Positions 41,512 through 50,780 of a stretch of DNA of 64,000 bases are shown here, in pieces; the stretch's first letter is position 1, and the number at the start of each line of letters is the position of its first letter. The DNA lies in assembly GCA_963922205.1 (NCBI GenBank), contig CAWUHX010000367.1:186001-250000 (forward strand). Direction: 5' to 3'. Source of the stretch: Romanomermis culicivorax. Taxonomy: Eukaryota; Nematoda; Enoplea; Mermithida; Mermithidae. Made by a program: the position numbers and the translations under genes. The notes below the pieces were generated by a model. It saw nothing but the letters and a program-made list of their open reading frames with translations, searched no databases and had not been told where the DNA came from.

Positions 41512-44500
41512 TCACATGGACAAACATGTAGATAAGAGTTCTGGAGGCTGGTCTGATGATACGATCAAAGCTTGAGTCATGGACAAATGGTCGTCCGTTT
41601 TTTTCTTTTTCAACATATTGAAATGTATTTTTTCGTATGGGCGGCTCGGATTTTCTTTCAATTGCAGTAAATATGTCGGATGTTTCTTTTCAATGATGAT
41701 GTAGGGTCCTGCCCATGGAAAAGTAAATTTAGGTGAGTGTTTGGGCTTCACCACTGGACTATACTTAAAAACTTCTTCTCCTACTGTGAATTCTTCTCCA
41801 TGTTCTTTTTTATCGTATGCAATTTTCTGAGCGTTTTGTGCAATTTTTATGTTTTCTTTGGCAGATTGCCAGGCGTCCGACAAAAGACGTTGGATGTTGT
41901 CGCCATAATCGTCAACATCGATTCGATAGAAAGCCGGCGAGAAATGAAGAGCGGCCTCGATCGGCAAATTTGGATAGCGGCCAAAAAGAAGAAAAAACGG
42001 TGAGTACTTTGTTGATTTTTGTGTGGCCGTGTTATATGCAAAACATGCGTAGGGCAGATAGGAATCCCAATCGTTGTGTTTTTTATTGATGTACATCGAG
42101 ATAATTGTAGCCAACGTTTTATTGAATCTCTCCACTAGTCCGTCTGTTTGTGGGTGGTAGGGACTCGTGTTTATTTTTCTCGTTGCACATATTTCACAAA
42201 TGCGTAACATTAGATCAGATAAGAAATTCGTTCCTCTATCTGAAAGTAACGTTAATGGCGCACCAAAACGTAGCACTATTTCTGTCATAAAGGCTTGTGC
42301 AACTCTTTCTGTCGTAGTCTCTGGTAGAGCTACTGCCGTCACATACTTCGTTAAATATTCGCTGAACACAATGACGTATTTATTTCCATTTTCGCTCATA
42401 GGCAAAGGACCTAAAATATCCATAGCCACTCTGTCAAATGGACCTGTGACTGGTATAGGCATAAGAGCGGCGCGATTTCTTTTTGTGGATGTTTTTCTCA
42501 TACTGCAACTGATACAATTTAAGCAATTTTCTCCTACGTCGCGGTATACTGTAGGCCAGTGGTAGCGTAAGCGAATTTTTGCCAATGTTTTCATAAAACC
42601 AAAGTGTCCAGAAAAAACGTCATCATGACAGGCTTCTAAGATTTCTTCTTTCTTCAAAACTGGAACTTCTAATTTCAATTCGTTTTCATCTGCATCACCC
42701 AAATAATATAGAATTTCGTCTTTTATTGTAAATTGGGATGCTAGTGAAACAATTTTCTTGGCTTGCTTAAGATCTTCAGGCAGGTAGTCTGACTGTAAAT
42801 AAGCCAATAGTTGACCACAAAATTGATCACTTCTTTGTGCTTTACGAAAGTTGTTTATATTACTCGCGTTGAAGTCGTTTTCTTCCTTTTCTGTAACTAT
42901 AGTTCGAGTTTTCTCGAAAGTACTTCTTTCTATAGTTGGAAATTCTTCAAAATTCGCGTCTTCTTGAATTGGAAAGAAGTTATCAGGCGTTTTTGAGCAT
43001 GTAGTTTGAGTTTCATCTAGGCTAGTTCTTGCTATAGTCGAAGTTTTTTCGGAACCAGCTTTTGCTATAACAGAAATTGAGTCATTTGGCCTACTTTTAT
43101 AAGTTTGTGAGCATGTAATCGCGTTTATGTGAAATTTTATGCCTTTCTTGTCGTTTCCTCCACATACTGGATTTCTTGAAAGAGCGTCTGCATTTTTGTT
43201 GATTTTTCCGGCGCGATGTTTGATGTTAAGTTCTTGAAATTCTTGCAATGCTAGTCCCCATCTAGCTATACGACCGGAAGGGTTTGATTTTGAAAAAACG
43301 CTCTGTAAGGCTGAATGGTCCATAAAAACAGTGACCCGCTGCTGATACAAATAGTGACGAAAATATTTTACTGCCCAAACTACGGCTAGAGCTTCTGCTC
43401 CGTAATTGCGTAGTTTTTTTCTGCTTTCATCAAACTTCTGCTGGCATAGGCGATAGGTTTTTCTCCATCTTCTGTTTTTTGAGATAGAATGGCGCCTAAT
43501 CCTTCATTAGAAGCATCTGTATATAAGATAAAAGGTGCATGAAAATTCGAATGAATCAGCAGTGGCGCAGTCGTTAATTTTTCTTTCAACGCATCAAAAG
43601 CTTGTTGGCAGGCGTTCATCCATTCATATTTCTGGGCTTTCTTCAGTAGAAAATGTAGGGGATAGGTAATTTTTGCGAAATCTTGTATAAAACGTCTATA
43701 ATAGCTTGCTAAGCCCAAAAAGCTGCGTAATTGATCAATATTCGTTGGTGGTGTAAAGTTCTTCACGCTGCTGACTTTATTTTCATCTGGTTTTATTCCT
43801 TGCACTGAGATTTCATGTCCTAAGCAACTGGTATCTGCCAATAGCCCCAAGCTTGATCTAGGGTGGAAAATAGAGTAGCTCCTCGAACAGCATCAAAAAT
43901 ATCGTCAATTCTGGGTAATGGGTAACTATCCTTTTTGGTAACGGCATTTAGTTTTCTGTAATCGACGCAAAAACGAAATCCTCCCGTCTTCTTAGGCACT
44001 AAGACAACTGGGCTGGCCCATGGACTTTGGGACGGGGTAATAACTCCTTTGTCTAACATTTTCTGAACTTCTTCATTTATTTGTTCTTTTTGTTTATAGG
44101 GTGCTCGATACGGGATTTGTCGGACGGGGATGTTGTCACCGGTTTCGATTCGATGTTCGACCAGAGTGGTTCGTCCAAGATCGTGGTCGGTGGCGAACAA
44201 GGTCGAAAAGCGGGCCAGAAGACCGAAAAATTGGCGATGTTGGACATCAGTCAGGTGAGCTTCTTTTATATCACTCTGAAGTTCAGGATTTGCTAACAAA
44301 ATCTCGGCTTTTTCTTTTTCACTCTTTTCGCAAAAATCTTGAGATAAGCAAACTTTTTGATAGCAAGATGTAGGTTGATCAGAATACAAATTCTGATAGG
44401 CTCGAACTTTTCCAATTTTGATTCCTTGATAAAGGGTAATAGGGCTTTCCGTAGTGTTGAGAACGCTGACCGGAATAAGTCCATTGTTGGGTTTGACTAA

Positions 44501-45133
44501 ACTAGAGGCAACTTGTAGGTGAAAACGGAGTACAAATTTTGACAAAGGTTCAAAAATCAACGAATTCAATCGGGTGTAAGGCATCTCTAGCTGGGCATCC
44601 ACAAAATTAATAGTTCAGGGTGGAATGACTACTGTCTCGGCCAGAACCACTATTCCTCGGGTGGTATCGGGCAGGAAAATATTCGGATTTTTCATGGGTA
44701 CGGTGATTGAACCAAAATCGATACAGGCGGCTTTCCAATGTAGCCCGGTTTTTGCGAATCGTCGTAAGAAATCAGTTCCCAATAGCAAATCATAGGTGGA
44801 ATTCTTGACTACATGTACTCGAAGAAATTCGGGCGGTGACGACAAATTTTGCTCCACTGTAAGTGAGATTCTAACCCAACAAGAAGCCGTAACTTCTGCA
44901 GTTTGACTATTAAAAACCTTGTAACTTTTGATCATCGGGGGGAGTATTTGAAATCCTCTTTTTATCGCTAAGTTGTAACCAATAAGGGAGATATCCGAAC
45001 CACTGTCGACTAATGTAGTTATAGGTTCTTCTACGTCTTCGTTCAACCATACATCAATGGTAGGGCATCAATCTTGAGTCGGTTGGGTGCTGAGTCTTAT
45101 ACTGCAGTTCGAGGTCGAAGATTTGTCTTTTGA
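41512..45133 (-). pseudogene. pol: Pol of element 1: protease, RT (core deleted), RNase H, integrase
   Basis: Reads leftward. The aspartic protease has LVDSGSDISLI. After a TGA at 44615-44617 comes RT with SPWASPVVLVPKK and FRFCVDYRKLN. At about 43820-43850 the sequence jumps from YWQIPV directly to the GHEIS region, so the segment that should hold the YxDD catalytic motif is missing. RNase H follows (YTDASNEGLGAILSQ); a one-base loss near 43400 shifts frame before it ends. The last part (43350-41512) includes the integrase zinc module (HxxxxH, CxxC), catalytic D, D and E (MDILGP, SDRGTN, VERFNK) and a C-terminal GPY-type module (WAGPYII). Domain order RT-RNase H-integrase is that of Ty3/gypsy elements. 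Confidence 0.9.
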
Positions 45134-47320
45134 TTAAGTTTTGCGACTTAGCCAAGGCGAAAAAGCCTTCTTCAACATAGTAGAATAAGCTACTTCAGAT
45201 GACGTGGGATCTGCATGTTTGTTTGGTGTTTGTTCTTCATTTCCTCTTTCCGTTTCTTGCAAATCGGAAAATCGAACAATTGGTTCACGATCATTCTCTC
45301 GGTGGCCAAAACATTTCCCAATCCTTGCTCTGAGGTAATGACGAAAAACAAAATATCCTATCAAGAGTAAAACGATCAGGACCGCTAGGACAACGAGCAT
45401 ATTTAAAATGAGTTGTAGGGGGACAGAAATCAAATAATCGGTAGTAGTGACCAAATTCTTCACGCCTGTAGTGCTGATATGTTCCAACGAGTTGGTGGCT
45501 CCTTCCCTGATTTCTGCTACCATCTTCCCTGTACCAGCCAAAGTCTGATACACCACAGTCGGATCCAGCGATAGTTCTGCTGTATATCGTGTGAGTCGGT
45601 TCAAAGTGCTTTCAAGGATCGAAATTTTGGAAAAATAGCTTCTCATAAGGCCAAAAGTGTGTAAAACGCCAGCTTGTTGATCGTGAAAATAGGAAGGCGT
45701 ATTGAAAGTTTGCAACTTAGTTCTGCCTTGCCACTGGATACCGTAAGGGATCATTGCAACGTGCACTGGGCCAGTAGATGTTCTCCATCCAGTTCCTGTT
45801 TCGTGATAGATACCAACCACATGGTGATTGCAATCTACGACAGGCGATGTTCCAATCACATCCTTCGTTCCGGGAACCACAAAAAGTGTGTGATTTTGGA
45901 ATGAGATTGGCAAATAGGCGTAGCAGGTTTGGTTAACTTGATAGTCCCAAAATATATGATCTGGTACGATTCTTTCGCATTCCCAAACCATGAGAGCTTG
46001 ACCGGCAAAGGAAGCGATAATATCATTTCGCATAAGTAAAGCTCTGGCTCCTAGAGTCGGATCCAGTTTCAAAAGTTGCCAAATCATCACTAAACGTTGC
46101 TTTGAAGAATGACATAATTTGGTCCAAATAGTTTGGAAAATTCGACTTTCTTGCTCGATGATTTTGTCGTATAAAAACTGAAATTTTGAATTCATAGGAT
46201 CTTTTTCGAGTGTTCCAAGATTGATATTTGATGTTTCTCGATCAGCCAAAAGTTGATGAACATCCTCTTCGAACTGCAGAATAGGTCCTTGCTCAGTGGA
46301 ATAAGCATTTTGTAAATGACATGTAGAAATTGTCGCGGAGAGCTGAAAAGCTCCTTGAACTTCTTCCACTATCACATGATCTTGTAGGATATGTCCTGTG
46401 AAATTTCCTACTAGAGCCAATGGACAATAATTTTCGAAGGTGGTGGCATTCCAAATGATCGTTCCTCCAGCGTTCAAACATTGTCCAGCAACAGGAGGGC
46501 AACCACCAGTGTCTCCAAGATCACTAATAGTTACTTTGTGATCAACAGCTGCTATCGTCCCAACTTCCATGAGTAAATTCTGGACTGATCGACAAGTATC
46601 TTTGCAGCACCACTTGAATTCTACTTGCAACGCCTGATTTATGGTCCAAATTCCATGTTGAATTTCTGCTAGATTGTGTCCCATGTAACTTTTATCAGAC
46701 CAAACTTGTCTGCATAAACCTGGAGTGACAATATTCTGCAAAGTGGTGTCGGACACAATTCCTCGGGATCCAAAAACTCCTGTATTTGTACAAACGGTTC
46801 GGTTTTGTAAAACGCATTGAACGGCTATAATTTGATTCAAATGTCCATTGGTGGACCAAATGTGCAACTTTATTTCTCGTTTTTCAGCTTTGATCAGTGG
46901 CGGAGGGCGACATTGCGTCGTTTTCGGGACCATCAAGGCACGACCGCCTCGTGAAGCGCCACATTGGTAGAAAGGTTCGCCGAACGAATAGCGGACAACA
47001 AAAGAAAGTAACAATACGGCGGCGAACAAAAAATAAGAAGAAGGGAGTGAGACTAAATTTCTAAGAATTCGTTGGAAATGGTGTTGAGGAACTCTTCTTC
47101 TGTTACCTTTTCTGCTTCTTTGAACTGCTTCTGCTCTAAATTGAAATTGTAAATCTTCTAGCCTTCTTGGATCCATTCTTGAGTCAGTTTGAGCTGACTG
47201 ATGTCGCATGGAATCTTCCAGGGAGGTGACTTCGGGCCTCCAAACAATCCATGGTGCCGACTCGTTGATCCATCCTTCTGTCGTAAATTCCAAGGGTCCT
47301 TGTCTAGCGATCACTCCTCG
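45134..47320 (-). CDS. env: Membrane glycoprotein (env-like) located between gag and pol
   Basis: A frame of about 728 codons is open from just after the gag stop to TAA at 45134-45136, in the same frame as gag and pol. A basic leader of about 85 residues is followed by a hydrophobic signal-like segment (about 88-109). A large Cys-rich ectodomain with several NxS/T sites follows, then a second strong hydrophobic segment (about 631-654) and a cytoplasmic tail of about 70 residues. This is the plan of a type I viral fusion/attachment glycoprotein. The tract GTIIWNATTFENYCPL with surrounding cysteines loosely resembles rhabdovirus- or chuvirus-type G proteins. I regard that as a hint only; it does not look like the short env of classical gypsy. 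Role in cell-to-cell transfer is inferred. Confidence 0.75.
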   Translation of the reverse strand, partial: RGVIARQGPLEFTTEGWINESAPWIVWRPEVTSLEDSMRHQSAQTDSRMDPRRLEDLQFQFRAEAVQRSRKGNRRRVPQHHFQRILRNLVSLPSSYFLFAAVLLLSFVVRYSFGEPFYQCGASRGGRALMVPKTTQCRPPPLIKAEKREIKLHIWSTNGHLNQIIAVQCVLQNRTVCTNTGVFGSRGIVSDTTLQNIVTPGLCRQVWSDKSYMGHNLAEIQHGIWTINQALQVEFKWCCKDTCRSVQNLLMEVGTIAAVDHKVTISDLGDTGGCPPVAGQCLNAGGTIIWNATTFENYCPLALVGNFTGHILQDHVIVEEVQGAFQLSATISTCHLQNAYSTEQGPILQFEEDVHQLLADRETSNINLGTLEKDPMNSKFQFLYDKIIEQESRIFQTIWTKLCHSSKQRLVMIWQLLKLDPTLGARALLMRNDIIASFAGQALMVWECERIVPDHIFWDYQVNQTCYAYLPISFQNHTLFVVPGTKDVIGTSPVVDCNHHVVGIYHETGTGWRTSTGPVHVAMIPYGIQWQGRTKLQTFNTPSYFHDQQAGVLHTFGLMRSYFSKISILESTLNRLTRYTAELSLDPTVVYQTLAGTGKMVAEIREGATNSLEHISTTGVKNLVTTTDYLISVPLQLILNMLVVLAVLIVLLLIGYFVFRHYLRARIGKCFGHRENDREPIVRFSDLQETERGNEEQTPNKHADPTSSEVAYSTMLKKAFSPWLSRKT

Positions 47321-49239
47321 TCATGACTGGCTTCCAAATTCTTGCATATGCATACAATTCAAAATATTACATAAATTACAAATACTGGCTGCAGCAGGCC
47401 CATTCAAAATTCTAAAATAAACTTCACCCATGAGGCGGCTTCCAGAGGGACGGTCGGAATTAGAACCTCCAGTCTGAGCCGTATTCATGAAAACATTAAC
47501 TGATTCGACTTGCCCAGAATTTTCAAATCGCTGACGGCGCCATCTATCTTCATAATAGTCGAAATCAGAAGTTTCATCAAAATCAGAGGTTTCGTCTGAA
47601 CCATTTTCTAAATAACCATTTTCTAAATGTTCTGGGGCTTCATTATCTAAATAATTGCCAGTATACCCATGGGAGGCAATAGTGGGATTATCGCTAATTT
47701 CTTCAGATCCTGTCCCACTACTCACCAATGTGGAGTATTCGGTTCCAAAATAAAATTCTTCATTATATCGGGCCATAAAAACATGTGCCTGAGGCCTCAC
47801 ATTGGAATTTTCTGTTGGCAGATCGAAATCATCGCAATTCCAGGGATCGGACTGTTCTGCGATGGTGTCAGGATTAAATACTGACACGTTGGGCCCATTA
47901 GCCTCGGCAAGACAAAGCTGACTATTGACTCCTCGGGTTCCAGAAAGGGCATCTCCTGGACTCCTAGGGTTCGAAACGCCTCGGGCTGGCATTTGTACTC
48001 GGGGCGATCCACCACGCCACGTGCTACGCGGGGAACTCGAAAATCTGGAATCTTGATTTCGTTCGAGCATGGGGCAAGTAGAAGAATAATGCCCACTTCT
48101 ACCACATCTAAAACAAGAAACGGTACCATCTGAAGACCTTCCTGACAGGCGGCCGCGGTTAAAGTTGGTATTTATTGCGCGATTTGGGTGACCTGCCATC
48201 CTGTTGGGCTCTTGGGGACCGTTCGATTGAATCTGAAAATCTCTCGCGTTATTCCTAGACCAAAAACGATTTTCTTGCCGTGGCCATCTGTTGAAATTAG
48301 TATTTTGATTCGTCCTTTGTTCGTGTCTTCTTTCCGAATTTGAATTTCCAGCTAGGTTGACAGCACTCAACTGTTGCACTAAATTTGTCAGCTGACTGAC
48401 AGAATTCGTCAAAACTTGAAATGAAGGGTTATTTTCACTGTGATATTGTTTTTCTCGTAATTCTTGTTTTTCAGCTTCAGCAACGGCGGCCTCGAATGAA
48501 TCCGGTTTGGCGTTTTGGACCCAACGACGAATGTCAGGTATTAGTCGATTTATAAAATGATTTTTAATAATTATATCAGGTTCTCCGGCTCCGTTCCAGG
48601 TTGGAAAAGCTCGTTTGGCTAAACGACGGACGTCAGCGGCGAAAACGGCGACGGGTTCTCCCAACAACTGCGTTCTGGCGACTAATTGCTCGTATTTGAC
48701 GTCGATTTGGCGATTATCCGGAAACTTGGCTAGGTAAGCACCAGTCCATGCATCCCAGTCAGCCAAAGGAGGTTGTCTTGCTTCTAATTCTCCAAAATAA
48801 TTGAGTGCAGCGCCTCGTAAATAATTTGCTAGCAGGGCCGTTTTTCTACTTAGGGCTGTAGCACCTGCCAAAATCGCTAATCTCGAAAATTTTCTTTCCC
48901 ATTCTGACCAATTTAAATCGTTGGGGTCGCCAGCAAATGGGGATAGATCGCCTAGACCGGTGGGGATCGTTGGGCGGGTTTCATACAGTTCTGTAACTCG
49001 AGCCACTGTATTTCGTAACAAATCATTGATTTCTTGCATGGCCATTACGTCTCTATTTCCAACTAAAACTTGATCTTCTTGATTCGCCAAAATTTGTAAA
49101 TTTTCTTCTTCTAAATTTTCTTCTGGTGGTACACGTTCAAATAATGGTCGTCCACTTCTAGTTCGTCGATGTTTTGTAGGATTCTGGCGAGCGCGGGCGA
49201 TTACGTTATTAAAAATCGAAAAAAGTGAATTTTCTTCTT
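47321..49239 (-). CDS. gag: Gag of element 1
   Basis: Structural nucleocapsid polyprotein. The frame is open from about 49239 to TGA at 47321-47323. No ATG appears in the first part; a TTG near 49090 or a splice acceptor upstream may set the start, so the N-terminus is uncertain. A retrotransposon gag core (WSEWERKFSRLA, LRGAALNYF, and a region of repeated basic/acidic helices) lies about 60-215 residues after 49090. It is followed by an Asn/Arg-rich linker and one CCHC zinc knuckle (CFRCGRSGHYSSTC, about residue 326). The remainder is Ser/Glu-rich. The env-like frame follows directly without frame change. Confidence 0.85.
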
Positions 49240-49385
49240 CAGCCGTTCTTCAAGAAAAATCGTCAAGCTCGAAAAATTCGAAAAACGCCAAGTAAGTTGC
49301 CAAATAAAATCCTCGGCCTTCGTGCTTCTTTATTTCTTCTTTATTTTTAGGCTTCTTCAAGGTCAATTCGAATCCAAAGATTGCA

Positions 49386-49410
49386 GTCGATGTCCTGCCA
49401 CGAATCGCCA
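49386..49410 (-). other. Primer-binding site of element 1
   Basis: Immediately inside the 5' LTR end (…CCTTACA) and after a 2-nt AG spacer, the minus strand reads TGGCGATTCGTGGCAGGAC, beginning with the TGG that pairs with the CCA end of a tRNA. The complementary tRNA 3' end would be that of an Arg-type or other tRNA; the exact species needs a tRNA set. Confidence 0.65.
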
Positions 49411-49412
49411 CT

Positions 49413-50043
49413 TGTAAGGTTTGTCAATTTTTAGGTCAATGGTAAATACAGGTTACTGTAGCTGAATAACCTGCAGATCGGACGGAATACTAAACGTTTT
49501 TGAGTTATTCTATCTTCTTCAGAATCGTCAACGAAAACGTCAAGGATGGGCAGCAACGGCGACGATTTAGGAAAACGCCAAGGTAATTTTGAAAGGAAAA
49601 TCTTAGTCTCGTAATGAAAATATATTTCTTCCAGCTTCCAATGGTCCCAAAAGCCGGACAGAACAAATGACGATTTATCCAGCGACCCTACGACGATGGT
49701 GAAGAGCAGAGAAAGCAGGTAAGCCAAATTTATTAATAAAATAGTGAAGTGATTTTAACATACAAAACAAGCGTTTATATATAAAGAGAAAGACATAAAA
49801 AAAGACATAAAAACTAAGTATTGACGTCATAGTTTCATATAATCTTAGATCATAATCTTAATAAGCGTAGTCGTATAAAAATAAAAAAAATTGGGTGCCT
49901 TAAACGAAGAATCTTGGCACGATGTCTACAGTAGGATTGGATAACGTAGGTTTGCCTGACATAAGCGCGATGGTGAAGGTATCGCTGTTTACTGTAGGTT
50001 GCTCAAGGGCAATCATTATTGATTGATTGGCGGCGCTCCCACA
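49413..50043 (-). repeat. 5' LTR of element 1
   Basis: 631 bp and the partner of 39211-39840. Differences are concentrated around 49870-50010 (TGGTGC/TGCCTT-type changes) with one extra A in an A-run. TG...CA termini and flanking GAAA support insertion by an integrase. Confidence 0.95.
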
Positions 50044-50194
50044 GAAACATACATGTCATTGGGGAGGAAGTGCTAGTGGAACTTCTTCTCCCCCCCCCCA
50101 GAAATCGTCGGCCATACGGCTAGCCATTAGACGACCCCCCATAGTTGTCTTAGGGACCCCCATACTCTTGCTTGGAAAAATACTGGAAACCAAT

Positions 50195-50351
50195 GCCGTG
50201 CACAAGGGAGAGGCGGGGGCGGCCGCCCCCTTTCTTTGGACAGCATGCACACGGTGTATCGCGTAAAATCAACATTTTCTGGGGCTATTCAGTAAAAAAA
50301 ATTTAGTCCGTTCCCCTCCCCCCCCAATGAGAAAGTCCTGCGCACGGCCCT
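50195..50351. repeat. C-rich inverted-end repeat, copy 1
   Basis: Begins GCCGTGCACAAGGG and ends GCACGGCCCTG. It contains CACACGGTGTATCGCGTAAA and poly-C runs. The same elements, closer together, recur at 50648-50780. Probably a small non-autonomous element. Confidence 0.5.
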
Positions 50352-50647
50352 GCTGGAAACTTTATTTTTTTAATGAAAAATGTCAATTTTTGAACAATAA
50401 ATTGTCCAAAACATCAATTTTTTCGGCACTTCCCACCAAAAATCATTTTTTATCACTTTTTAGACAAAAATTACAATTATTCGAACCATTTTTTGAACTT
50501 TTTTCGCCAAAAAATCGATTTTTTCCTTTACAGATCCCACCCCAAAATTTTAGGAAATTAGTGACCCCGGCCCCAAAAACGTCGTCTCACCCGTCCCCCC
50601 CAGGCCTCGAGCCCCTATAACACGTATGGTTAGAAAACATAGGGAAG

Positions 50648-50780
50648 CAGGGCTGTGCACAAGGGGGGGGCGAGGGGACGGCCGCCCCCCCTATTGAGGC
50701 AGTATGCACACAGTGTATCGCGTAAAATCAACATTTTAATCTAGTCCGCCCCCCATGAAAAAATCCTGCCCACGGCCCTG
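50648..50780. repeat. C-rich inverted-end repeat, copy 2
   Basis: Begins CAGGGCTGTGCACAAGG and ends CCCACGGCCCTG, which are imperfect inverses of each other. It shares CACAGTGTATCGCGTAAAAT with copy 1. No ORF. Confidence 0.55.

Larger units (their letters stand above)
39211..50043 (-). mobile_element. LTR retrotransposon/endogenous retrovirus-like element 1 (Ty3/gypsy type) with env-like ORF
   Basis: Complete 10.8-kb element transcribed leftward. It is bounded by near-identical LTRs (39211-39840 and 49413-50043) with TG...CA ends and a 4-bp duplication GAAA on both sides (39207-39210 and 50044-50047). On the minus strand the order is 5' LTR, primer-binding site, gag, membrane glycoprotein, protease, RT, RNase H, integrase, a small extra ORF and 3' LTR. 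By hand alignment the LTRs differ at 11 positions plus one indel, about 1.8%. Gag, glycoprotein, protease and RT share one reading frame, interrupted by single stops. The RT core is deleted and there is a one-base shift before the end of RNase H, so this copy is defective. The glycoprotein between gag and pol departs from the usual gag-pol-env order. Confidence 0.92.

Noticed and set aside
48000..48300. Possible second zinc knuckle in the gag of element 1
   Set aside because: Only one CCHC box is present; the flanking Arg/Asn-rich sequence has no Cys/His pattern.
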